Shown: positions 21,449-30,523 of the stretch, piece by piece
How the letters are laid out: each line of letters begins with the position of its first letter
How positions within the stretch are numbered: the first letter of the stretch is position 1
Program-made: the position numbers and the translations under genes
The notes under the pieces: model-generated
Seen by the model: only the letters and a program-made list of their open reading frames with translations
What the model was told of the DNA's origin: nothing
Databases searched by the model: none
Assembly: GCA_009760855.2 (NCBI GenBank)
Contig: WPIO01000007.1
Location: forward strand, 9,993,501 to 10,057,500
DNA: 64,000 bases
DNA from: Cristatella mucedo
Lineage: Eukaryota; Bryozoa; Phylactolaemata; Cristatellidae
Reading direction: 5' to 3'

Positions 21449-21600
21449 TAATAATAATAATACATTTGATATAGTGCCCTCAGAGAACTCAATCTTTTTC
21501 TAAGCACCTTACATTTGCTGCAAAGGAAGCACGTTCGAATGGTTAGTGGTATCATGCTCAATAAACAACAAGAATAGAATGGCTAATAACTCTTGAATCG
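21449..21600 (-). mobile_element. L2-like LINE 3' end
   Basis: AATAATAATAATA, then TTGATATAGTGCCCTCAGAG, then TTTTTCTAAGCACCTTACAT, then GGTTAGTGGTATCATGCTC. This is the same order as the reverse complement of the LINE 3' UTR at 55190-55350. Confidence 0.85.
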
Positions 21601-22474
21601 AAACTGAAGCAGGCTGAGTATCTTTGAACCCGTCTGAATCCACCGGTAGGCTCGAGGGTCATTTTAGTAAAGAAAAGAAATACAGAGTTTGGGAGCACCT
21701 AACGAGAAGGTCCTGCATCTTCTAGAGCAGACATTACTCTGCTGGAGCCACTTCAGTGCCGGGCCAAAAGCATGGCTGACATGGTACGTCCCTTAGCCGC
21801 TTACTGGGACAAGCACGTCGCACCCGCCACTATGCAAACTGCGATCGTTTTGTAATGAAAAAGAGGTTTTACGAGCGAGCTGCTGAGTCAAAGGACTCGA
21901 GAACTCTTTTACCCACCTCCACCAAAGAGACGAGAAAGAGGTGCCCGAGCGCCCGTCGTGCTCGGGCACCAATCTGCAGTGCAGGACCCGAACCCTGACG
22001 CTGCTCGTCGGTGCGCATCGGAGTCTGCCTCGTCCTCTCCCTACATTGTGAGCGTAAATTTTTCTGGAAGCGGACTGTCAATTGTCTTGCCGAGGCACTG
22101 GTTTGGCCTACTGAAAAGAATTTTCATGCCCTAGCTTAGTTTGGCCTGGGGTTTCTCGCAAAGGTTCCCCATTCAGGAAGATTGCTTAGATCCTGTCTAA
22201 GGGAAATTAGTAAACCCACTCGGAGAGCGGCAACGTGCACGACGGCTCGCTACCCGGCAAAGGCTGATCGAGCCCTTGGGTAGCCTACCTCCAGAGAGAT
22301 GCGCTTGGAAGGAAGCAACGCATGGAGAGTCCCTGGAGGGACTTATTTGGAGCCTCCATTAAAAACCGCCGTCTCCCGGAAGCTGCTAGCCTTTGGTGTA
22401 AAAAAAAGAGAGTAAACTTTAGACTAATTCACTAAGATGGCAGAAGAGCCCTGGCGGCTGCCATCAATCCGAAG
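21601..22474. other. Intergenic, no feature recognised
   Basis: A short near-palindrome, GTGCCCGAGCGCCCGTCGTGC followed by TCGGGCAC, lies near 21940-21970. No coding support. Confidence 0.4.
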
Positions 22475-22545
22475 TGGGCAATAAAGGATCGTCCGCTGCG
22501 TAGGGTGAACAAACGACTCACGATCGCGAAGCTCGAGCGCCTGAC
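22475..22545 (-). mobile_element. SINE-1 fragment
   Basis: GGGCAATAAAGGATCGTCC and CACGATCGCGAAGC correspond, in reverse complement, to the region around box B of SINE-1. Diverged and truncated. Confidence 0.45.
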
Positions 22546-22679
22546 ACCTTCGGCTAAGACTCGAGTGCAGCCCCTGTCTACAAATATTGGCGCCCCGGAT
22601 GGCGAGCCAGAAGCCGAGGGCCGAAGGAGCACGGCATGCCGGGGCTGTTTAGATCTGTCAGAAAAGCAAAATAGAAATA

Positions 22680-22810
22680 TTATTCTATGTATAGCACCCT
22701 CAATCGCGTTTCCCTTTGCAGCAAATGTAAAGCGCCTAGAAAAAGATTGAGTTCTCTGAGGGTGCTTTATCAAGTGCATACTTATCATTATTATTATTAT
22801 TATTATTATT
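22680..22810 (+). mobile_element. L2-like LINE 3' end
   Basis: CAGCAAATGTAAAGCGCCTA, GAAAAAGATTGAGTTCTCTG, AGGGTGCTTTATCAAGTGCA, ending in (ATT)n. It abuts a minus-strand SINE-2 directly at the ATT run. Confidence 0.9.
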
Positions 22811-22916
22811 ACAAAGAGAACATAATCTCTATTCACGCGCTTCACTTATATGCATGGGCCTCGAGCCCACGACCTCGGCCAAACCTTGTTCGCAGCACCT
22901 TAACCACTGGGCCATT
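22811..22916 (-). mobile_element. SINE-2 copy joined tail-to-tail with a LINE end
   Basis: AACATAATCTCTATTCACGC, GCTTCAC, GGGCCTCGAGCCCACGACC, then CACCTTAACCACTGGGCC (complement of box A). The tail begins exactly where the LINE (ATT)n run stops. Confidence 0.8.
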
Positions 22917-23129
22917 CTCTTCAGGACCTCTAGAAATACGAGCATCCTTTAAGAAAAATGCCGGTCCCCGTCGGAAACTGGCGGTCAATGAGCAACGCTC
23001 CAACAGGCTGAGAGGCATTCCCCTCTGGAGAAGCTCCCGGACGCTGTGCGTCCGCGGCGCTCTGTCCCCCAAAACCCTCTGGAGCCGCTCTCCAAGCCCG
23101 AGAGCACTGTCCTCGAAGCTCAGTAAAAA

Positions 23130-23283
23130 AATATATAATTCATTTGTATAGCGCACTGAGAGAACCAAATTTATATTCAGGCGCTTCACATATGCCACGG
23201 GGCTCGAGCCCACGACCTCCCTCGGACATCAGTTACACTCACCCTGACCTTGGTTAGGGGCGAGCACTTTAGCCACTGAGCCA
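23130..23283 (-). mobile_element. SINE-2 copy
   Basis: ATATATAATTCATTTGTATA, GCGCACTGAGAGAACC, CAGGCGCTTCACATATGCC, GGGGCTCGAGCCCACGACC and CTTTAGCCACTGAGCC give a nearly complete reverse-complement copy. This copy shows the full tail shared with the LINE: GAAGCGCCTGAA..GGTTCTCTCAGTGCGC. Confidence 0.85.
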
Positions 23284-23918
23284 AATCATTGCGGCGAGTA
23301 GCAACCCAGAAAAGGTTGCCGAACTTTCGGGGATGGGGCTGAAGTAGACGGTTTAGGCGTCGAGTCGTCCTTGCGTGGTCTAAACAAACTCGTCCACTTG
23401 CCAGCCTCTGGCTGCAGCGAAGTCCCAAGCGAATTCGGTTGCATTGGCCTGCGCACGCTAATGCGGGAAGCGGAACCTCGCGAGCGTGCACGCACCTTCT
23501 ACAACATGCACTCTCTCGCCGCTCGGTTGATGGCGTTCGCAGTTCCGCTGCGCAGCTTCGCCCCAGAGTCTGGTATGCGCTGCTGCACTCGAGTCGGCGC
23601 TCCCAGAACGACTTTGACCGCTCTTCGCCGCGCTTGGTCCTGTTTCACTACAATACGCCGCACGCACACCGCTGCCGCACGGGGCGCTGTCAGCAGGCAA
23701 AGAATGGCAGGACAATCGGACTCGCTCCCAGCATATCTTCCGACGATACTCTTCCGGGAAGTAGCGTAGCATGGGCCTTGTCCCAGTGGCATTCAAGCAG
23801 CGCTCTTAAGGTCCTGCCGAATTCCGCACGATTAACCGAAATTGCGAGCTGGCTACAGCTCTCTGGCTTCACCTCAGCCAGTGCCCCTGGTCTGGCGGCC
23901 AATATGGCATCATTTGCT
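23284..23918. other. Intergenic, GC-rich, no gene recognised
   Basis: Several frames of 90-180 codons overlap on both strands (for example 23439-23978 plus and 23458-23796 minus). Overlap in all frames is explained by high GC rather than coding. No motif seen. Confidence 0.4.
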
Positions 23919-24441
23919 CATACAGCAACGTCAGGTTCTGCTATGGGCACAGTACTTATCGCAAGCTGTTCAACATGATCTCAAGTGTATGTTTGCATTT
24001 ACCTTAAATAAACACGCTGTTAGTTATCGTTTCAGTTTAGGGTTTATGCTTTTAGGTTTAGTATTTAGGGATTGCGTGTTTTGGAGCTTACGGTTTATGG
24101 TTAGATTTTGTTTTTTCTGGGTTTGAGTTTTTTGGTTTAGAGTTTAGAGTATGAAGTTTAATGTTTAGTATTTAGGTAGTAGAAAAAACTCAAAATGGAA
24201 GATAACAAAAAGGCTTTATTCAACGTAAACGAGATCTCATTGACTGTGGACTCGCTTCTCTGAGTCGCGTTTATTATGTCACTCCCGGAAGTACTGGTCG
24301 CGGTCGACAACGCTGCGTCATCTTGCCGCGTGACGGAAGGACAGACTTTCTGCTTTAATTAGAGTAAACATAAGATTGCAACCATGTTGAACAGCCTGCT
24401 CTGAGCGCTGTGTCCGTAGCAGAACCTGGCATTGCTGTATG
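23919..24441. repeat. Inverted pair of about 85-bp related segments
   Basis: 23919-24005 (CATACAGCAACGTCAGGTTC..) aligns with the reverse complement of 24355-24441 (CATACAGCAATGCCAGGTTC..) over about 85 bases. Both encode a similar peptide (CSYSNVRFCYGHS and CSYSNARFCYGHS) and keep LFNM. They may be arms of an unrecognised transposon or two copies of an exon-like repeat. About 350 bp separate them. Confidence 0.6.
24024..24178. repeat. T/G-rich TTTAGG-like degenerate repeat
   Basis: Plus-strand text repeats TTTAGGGTTTA, TTTTAGGTTTAG, TATTTAGGGATT, GGTTTAGAGTTTAGAG and GTATTTAGGTAG with almost no C. It lies between the arms of the inverted pair. It resembles TTTAGG-type telomere-like sequence but is irregular. 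Confidence 0.5.
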
Positions 24442-25477
24442 AACACGCGACGGCGTAATAGCTGGCTTTGGCACCACCGGAGCACTTCTCCCCAGCCGCG
24501 AGTGGCTGTGGCCACGAACGCAGCTGCTGACACGAAGTGTCCGCGCTCGATGTAAGCGTTAACATCTGTTAGCCAGGTTAGCCTTAGGCCATAAGTCGCT
24601 TCTGTTTTGTGGGGAAACAAACTGACATGCCTGCAGTAACGGGCTCAGCTGCCGTGCGAAAATTCCCGTGGACGTTTTGTAGTTTTTTATTTGCTTCGCA
24701 TTGCAGTAAGTTCACACGACGAGCAATACAACAACGTTCAACCGACCACTGAAGGTGCTGCAAAGCGTCGGCGCCAATTTTTTTCTCCGTGTTTGGACTT
24801 CGGAGAAATCTTCGGCGTCGACTGCTGAGCGAAATTGACCAATGCCGAAAGAAAGCGACCTAAGATGTAACCGCGGTGCGGCGAAGCGAGACGCGGTATC
24901 AGGATATGGTGCGAGAGTAAGGACAGCCGGTCACGAACTCTCTACCGAGCCAGCCTTCGCTGGTTGGAGCATACAAATCCAAGAGCGGCTGCTTCGAGCA
25001 GACCGAACCGCGCTGCGCATACATCGGGAGGTAGAGCGGCCTCTCCGAAAGCTTCGATCCTTCGAAGCGCGGCCTCTTCGCAGCGGCACCCAGAACGCCA
25101 GCACTGCTTGGGGCGCCAGTCGGTGCTCTCGAAAGCGCCGCCAGGAGCCACCGCTGGGGTAAGCGAGTGCTGGGCAGCAGCTGGGTAGGGGGCGGGGCAA
25201 ACGTGGCATAGCCTGCTCAATTAAGCACAGCGATCGAAAATGCTCGTGGAGCGGAAAGTGTTCGAGAAAAGGCTAGTTCGAAATCCAGCGCAGTTTGTCA
25301 ATTCGAATGAAGCGAGAGGGGCAACCTGCCGACGCCGACGAGCTGAGGGTTCGTCGATCAGCAAAAATGAGCACATCGCTGACTTCGCCGGGTCTCAGGG
25401 AGGCCAATTTGAAGTATGGAATGAGCACGATTTATGCTGCTGGGAGCCGCCCTACCGCGTATCTGTATTTCACATCG

Positions 25478-25608
25478 GTTTGTCGACGACTGTATCATTA
25501 TGTCGTCGAGTGTATAGGTATGTCGTCAAGTGTATCTATCGTTGTATCGTCGAGTGTATCGTTATGTCGTCGTTGAGTGTATCGGTTTGTCGTCGTCGAG
25601 CTGCTAGC
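25478..25608. repeat. About 20-bp minisatellite (TCGTCGAGTGTATCGTTATG-like)
   Basis: Five to six imperfect units of GTCGTCGAGTGTAT-CGTTAT with variants such as GTCGTCAAGTGTATCTATC and GTCGTCGTTGAGTGTATCGG. Confidence 0.75.
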
Positions 25609-25809
25609 TCAGAGAGAATTGGAGCTCTCTTTTGACGCTCGACGAGTAATTCGTGCGTCGAACAGCCGCCTTTCGTAGATATGTGGCCAGAAGGAGCGAG
25701 GGAGAGGGCTCACGTCCTCGTCAGACTCGGGTCGCATAAGCACGAAATGAAATGAGCAACAATAGTGCGATCGCATGCTGCTCTGTACAATGCAGCCGCT
25801 TGGATCGCA

Positions 25810-25876
25810 CACGGGTCAGAGTACACAGGTCAAAGTACACCGGTCTATGCACACCGGTCAAAGCAAGACTAAACTA
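25810..25876. repeat. Four 14-15-bp repeats with GGTCA cores
   Basis: GGGTCAGAGTACAC, AGGTCAAAGTACAC, CGGTCTATGCACAC and CGGTCAAAGC follow one another, so the core GGTC(A/T) recurs every 14 bases. It lies about 250 bp beyond the stop codon of the receptor gene. A role in receptor binding is not supported (see rejected list). Confidence 0.6.
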
Positions 25877-26094
25877 ATTTCCGTACAACCGGCTCAGTAA
25901 TATGTACAGTCGAAACCCCTCGAGCCGAGAGCGCTTTCAGATCTCCAAACGTGCTACCAGCAGGCAGCAGCACACAATACGTAGCAGTAGTAGCAGCAGC
26001 TGCTGCTGCTACTGCCGACATGTGCTTTTCTTCTTGAAGTCCAAGAGCACTGGTGCCTGGAGATGTCGGCGAGGGTCGAGGCCGATACGCGTGC

Positions 26095-28277
26095 TCAGTT
26101 CGCCTTGTCCTGCGACGAGCTGCCGTTGCTGAGCGTTCGTGGAGTCGCAGGCAGGCTGGGGAACGTGAACCAGTAGGGCGACGGCGGGCCGAAAGAGGAC
26201 AGCGAGGGCGTGCTGAGCGACGAGTGAGACGACGCCGGGCCGAACGAGGAGGGCGTGCTGAGAGACGACAAAGGTGCCGGGCCGATGTAGGGCAGCAGTG
26301 GCTGGCCCGGTGGCGGCAGCAGCAGCAGCTGCTGCTGCTGCTGCTGCTGCAGCGACAGCGTAGGCAGTTGCATTGGGTAGTGGCCGCCGCCCATCGGCGA
26401 CTGTGAGGTGGCAGCAGCTAGCAGTTGCTGCTCGTGCTGGGTGCTGGCTGTGACCGGCGGTGCTACGGGTGCCATCAGCGAGCTCGGACCGGCAGAGACC
26501 GAGGCAGAAGCAGCAGTGGGGGTGAGCTGGGTCTGGCCGTCGGCATGCATCGCCGAACCGTTATGAGCAGGCGGCTGAGACCTCTGCTCGGGGGTCAGAG
26601 AAGCGCCCGAGGCGGCCGATGCTTCGGCCAGAGGCAGCTGCGCCATTGTGACGGTGAGGGATGGCTGTGAGGCCGGTGTCAGCCCATGCAGCTGGCCGGC
26701 GTGCGCGACATGAGACATATGTGTGTTAGCCGGGGCAGCAGCTGCTAGCAGCGGCTGGTGGCCATGAGCAGCAGCACACGGCAGTTGGCCGTGATGAGGC
26801 ATGCCCGAAGCTCCGAGTGACGACTGAGACGACTGAGCAAAAGGTGGGTATGCCAAGTGGCTGAAAGGAGGCAGGCTGTGCTGTGCATGGTGGTACTGCT
26901 GTCCTGCTGAGTGGTACAACATCTGGCCATAGGGTGATGTAGGAGCATGGTGCATAGGCTGGCTGAAGTAGGGATTCATCGGATGGCCATGAGCAGCAGA
27001 GGAGCCAGAGGCATACGGCGAGAAGTGCTGCTGAGTGCTGTGATGCATGGAGTAGAGGTGGTGTGGCAGCTGCTGCTGCTGCTGCTGCTGCCCGTGAGCA
27101 GCGATGGTGGCAGCCGAGTACACCGAGTAAAGCGACGGCGGAGCAGCCGATGGCACCGAGCACTGCTGTTGCACGATCTGTTGGGAAAACGGCACTTGCT
27201 GTGGCTCCTCCGATGAAGACGCCAGGCTAGCGCCGCAGCCGCCGACCACAGGCCGCACTGGCTGCTGACCGTCGGCGGCCGAAGTGCCTGCCGGCATCGG
27301 CTGAGGCATTAGCGAGTGCAGCGACGAGGTGAAGGCTGGCTGGTGCTGATGGAAGTGCTGCGGCAGCTGAGGAAATGGCTGGGCAAAAGAAGGCATAGGC
27401 GTCGGGAGTTGGTAGGGCTGTGCGAATGTCGCTAGAGGTCTCGGCAGCTGTGAAGTAGGCAGAGGCTGCACGAACGGCGACTGCAAAGTGGGCAAAGGCT
27501 GCACGAACGACGACTGTGAAGCAGACAGAGGCTGCACGAACGACGACTGTGAAGCAGACAGAGGCTGCACGAACGACGACTGTGAAGCAGACAGAGGCTG
27601 CACGAACGACGACTGTGAAGCAGACAGAGGCTGCACGAACGACGACTGTGAAGCAGACAGAGGTTGCACAAAAGACGACTGCGAAGCAGACAGAGGCTGC
27701 ACGAACGACGACTGTGAAGCAGACAGAGGCTGCACAAAAGACGACTGTGAAGCAGACAGAGGCTGCACGAACGACGACTGCATAGCAGACAGAGGCTGCA
27801 CGAAAGACGACTGCAAAGCAGACAGAGGCTGCACGAACGATGACTGTGAAGCAGACAGAGGCTGCACAAAAGACGACTGTGAAGCAGACAGAGGCTGCAT
27901 GAATGACGACTGTGAAGCAGACAGAGGCTGCACGAAAGACGACTGCAAAGCAGACAGGGGCTGCACGAGCGACCACTGCGATGTGGGCAAGGGCTGCACG
28001 AACGGTGACTTTCCAATAGCACCGAGCTGCTGAGGCGGCAGCTGCTGTGGTTGCTGTGCGGCAGTGGCAGTCGTCGTAGTCGTCATCGTCGACTGCATCG
28101 ACGGCTGGTCGGACGCTGGCTTGAGTGGCAGCAGGCAGCGAGTAGCTGCCTGGAATTGCTGCCGAGCAAGAGCTGGCTGCGCCTGCGGTGGCTGCTGCTG
28201 CTGTAGCAGCTGAGACAGCTCAACGGAGGAGGCAGAGAATGAAGATAAGCAGGGTTCGGCTGCTGCTGCTGCTGCTA

Positions 28278-28309
<32 letters not shown>

Positions 28310-28736
28310 GCTGCTGCTGCTGAGTCGTCGTCGGCAAGCGGCTGCTGCGGCGGCGAGTCGGGTGCACTTTGAGCACGTGACGAGTGACGTGAGGAACGCC
28401 TGGGCCGCTTTGGCTTGCTGCATTCGGCTTCACCGTCGACTTCAGCTGAGGACTCAGAGCGGAGCAGAACTTGCCGACCCTCACGCACAATGCTGGCCTC
28501 ATCGAACATCGTCTCCAGCAACAATGGCGGTATCTTGCACTTGTAGTCCAGTCGCACTGCTGTGACTCGCTCGTTGTGTCGCACCGATATCGTTCTCAGG
28601 TCGGTGACTTTCATCAGGATCTTGGCCCAGTGCAGGGGTTGGGTGGGTCGGGTTGTTATCATGTAACTTCTCAATGCGGTCAGCAAAGCGTCCTGGCTGC
28701 GGTCCACAATCTTTGAGCAGCGAAGTCCGGTCCTGT
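26095..28736 (-). CDS. THR: Thyroid hormone receptor, last exon: LBD helices 9-12 plus an F extension of about 800 residues
   Basis: An acceptor (ttttcag) precedes 28736. Two bases complete a codon split with the previous exon, then 879 codons follow to TGA at 26095. The start, DRTGLRCSKIVDRSQDALL, continues with ILMKVTDLRTISVRH and PPLLLETMFDE. These match the end of the TR ligand-binding domain, including the hormone-contacting His of helix 11 and an AF-2 helix close to the coactivator-binding pattern. Known TRs stop within a few residues of this point. Here about 800 more follow: a basic run (KPKRPRRSSRHSSR), polyalanine, polyglutamine, sixteen or so 11-residue units (SASQSSFVQPL), then a Q/H/P/S-rich tail ending SSSQDKAN. 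The whole extension is open without a break, and the 33-bp repeat keeps frame, supporting translation. Confidence 0.92.
27472..28010 (-). repeat. 33-bp coding minisatellite (SASQSSFVQPL repeats)
   Basis: About 16 consecutive 33-bp units inside the receptor's last exon encode SASQSSFVQPL with small changes (SALQ, SAMQ, SFMQ). The edge units are PTSQWSLVQPL and PTLQSPFVQPL. Because 33 is a multiple of three, other frames are open too and produce long shadow frames on both strands. Confidence 0.95.
28258..28321 (-). repeat. CAG/GCT trinucleotide tract coding polyalanine
   Basis: Plus-strand (CTG)n/(TGC)n interrupted by CTACTG, inside the last receptor exon. Read on the minus strand it gives alanine runs broken by valine (AAAAAAVAAAAAAVAAAAAA). 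A similar (TGCTGC)n at 26326-26352 and at 27070-27093 codes for polyglutamine. Confidence 0.9.
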
Positions 28737-28935
28737 CTGAAAATTTGACATCTTAATACGGTTAGGATAAGGCATACTACTCATTGCAGTAGCCTGCACT
28801 GTGCTATGTGGGGCAGGAGCAGCATTTCCAGCTACGACGACAAGAGCAGGGTTTCTAGAGCATACAGACTGCAGCAACTCGAGAAGCCACACACGCGCAC
28901 ACACACACGAGCATGCATTCACACACGTGCATTTA

Positions 28936-28951
28936 TATATATATATATATA

Positions 28952-29049
<98 letters not shown>
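28936..29049. repeat. (TA)n and (GT)n microsatellites in receptor intron 5
   Basis: A TA run at about 28936-28952 is followed by about 47 GT repeats at 28955-29049. They lie within the 743-bp intron 28737-29479, whose ends are gtgagt and ttcag on the minus strand. A further stretch at 29226-29290 weakly matches the conserved ACTCCACAAAG motif of a LINE tail. Confidence 0.95.
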
Positions 29050-29050
<1 letters not shown>

Positions 29051-29479
29051 AGCCACTCGTACACATATACACATTCATGTGATTAATATATATGAATGCA
29101 TATTCATATGATTTTAGCCACTCACTTTTAGCAGGATGTGAGTTGTTCGCCCTTTCTCACTCTCACAGCCCGGCGGTTTGGCAGTGCATGTATGTATGAA
29201 TGTAAGTATTATATTCTCAGCCTGAAACTCCACAAAGCCAATATGAATAATTGGGTTTTACGAAGGAGATTTTACTATAGAAAACTAACAGCTCAATCCG
29301 CTTTCTGTATACTTGATACTCGAGGGTAGTGGGTCGCAGGAACTATTAGCGTGCATTCCCAAAGCTAAGCTGGGCAGCAATTGTGTGAGAAGAGTCACAG
29401 TCGCATAGATACGATAGCAGTGGGTGGCTCCGGCTGCCAGCAGCCAATCGCGAGCACAGCAGGAAGGACAGCCACTCAC

Positions 29480-29741
29480 CGGACTGCATGAGCAAGATGG
29501 CAGCAAGGAGAGCCACTTCGACAGTGTCTAAATGCAGTTGCCAGATGCCCTGAGCAAACTCGAATATGGGTTCGAGCAGCATGTTGACGCTCGAGTCCCC
29601 GGTCAACTGAGACTTGAATAGTTTGAATCCATCGGCGAGCTCCAGCGCCGGCTGGCTTATGTCGTAGCGGTAGGCGGCCCGCAAGCACATGATCTCGATG
29701 CAGCATGACCGGAGCAGCAGCATCTGATCTTCGCCGTTCAT
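29480..29741 (-). CDS. THR: Thyroid hormone receptor exon: LBD helices 4-8
   Basis: Flanked by gtgcag and gtgagt on the minus strand. It begins in phase 0 with MNGEDQMLLLRSCCIEIMCL and ends after MQS plus one base. It matches the TR region around helices 4-8: CCxEIMxLRAAxRYD is kept, including both arginines (LRAAYR) known to contact the hormone carboxylate in TRs, and the EVALL..ILLMQS helix. The joint with the preceding exon gives KQVPGFTL-MNGEDQ, which aligns without gaps to TR sequences, confirming the acceptor. The length is normal, unlike the hinge and C-terminal exons. Confidence 0.94.
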
Positions 29742-29790
29742 CTGCACCGAGAGTTGCCGGTGGCATGCATTGAAGCAAGAGTGGTCATTT

Positions 29791-29797
29791 AAGCAAA

Positions 29798-29834
<37 letters not shown>

Positions 29835-29856
29835 GAGAGAGAGAGGGAGAGAGAGA

Positions 29857-29924
<68 letters not shown>

Positions 29925-29933
29925 GGGAGAGAG
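29791..29933. repeat. (TA)n plus (GA)n microsatellites in receptor intron 4
   Basis: About 20 TA repeats at 29791-29831 are followed by about 50 GA repeats with GGGA interruptions to 29933. They fill nearly half of the 312-bp intron 29742-30053. The long purine tract could form non-B DNA. Confidence 0.95.
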
Positions 29934-30053
29934 CGCGAGCCAGGCAAAAGCTAGCAGGGGCGGCTCCAACAGCTTGCCAGCAGCTAGTGGCACTGGCCGA
30001 GGGAGAGGGGACCAGGCTGAGAGCCGGCCGGCTCCCTGACAGACAAGACTTAC

Positions 30054-30170
30054 CAGAGTGAATCCGGGTACCTGCTTTGCAAAGTCGACCACTTTCAAAA
30101 TTGAAGGGGCCATTATTTCTCCGAGATGTTGGAGCACGTTTGTGCCTGTTATCGCATCCTTGCTTTCGAG
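30054..30170 (-). CDS. THR: Thyroid hormone receptor exon: start of the LBD, helix 3
   Basis: A polypyrimidine tract ending ttcag precedes 30170, and gtaagt follows 30054. Exactly 39 codons, phase 0 at both ends. It reads LESKDAITGTNVLQHLGEIM then SILKVVDFAKQVPGFTL. The VVDFAK core and spacing match helix 3 of TRs. Where vertebrate TRs have Arg in TRVVDFAKK, a hormone-contact residue, this protein has Lys. The frame upstream of the acceptor contains stops, so the acceptor is well placed. The loop before helix 3 is unlike vertebrate TRs. Confidence 0.88.
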
Positions 30171-30523
30171 CTGAACGAGAGTAATCGGCGAGGAACATTA
30201 GCTTCAAGCTAGCTCTCGCCCTGGACGAAGCGGCTAGCTCTCACTTGCAACTAGTGCGGAAGGGACGACGACCGGAAGAGCTCGGTCCGACTTCGGGCCT
30301 AGCAGAGGCTGCCTGCTCGTTGCCTGCTCAGGCTGCACTAGCAAGAGTGTCGCTGGCGGCCCTGAACGATGGCTCCTGACATTATGAGAATGCTCGAAGC
30401 ACTCAAGCACTATGCCAGCGAAAAGAATCGCTTGCCAAAATCACTGGACGGTGGCACTGTCGAGCCATGACGACAGCCGCGGCCGATGACAGCAGGCCCC
30501 GGAGGCAAGAAAGAGCCACTTAC

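Noticed and set aside
24024-24178. Interstitial telomere
   Set aside because: The TTTAGG words are irregular and do not form a tandem array; the motif also differs from the common animal TTAGGG.
25810-25876. GGTCA direct repeats as a thyroid-receptor response element
   Set aside because: The spacing is 8 bases rather than the 4 typical of TR sites, and the whole 14-bp unit is repeated, so a simple minisatellite explains it.
27227-28033. Long cysteine-rich frames on both strands over the 33-bp array
   Set aside because: Shadows of the 33-bp coding repeat of the receptor's last exon.
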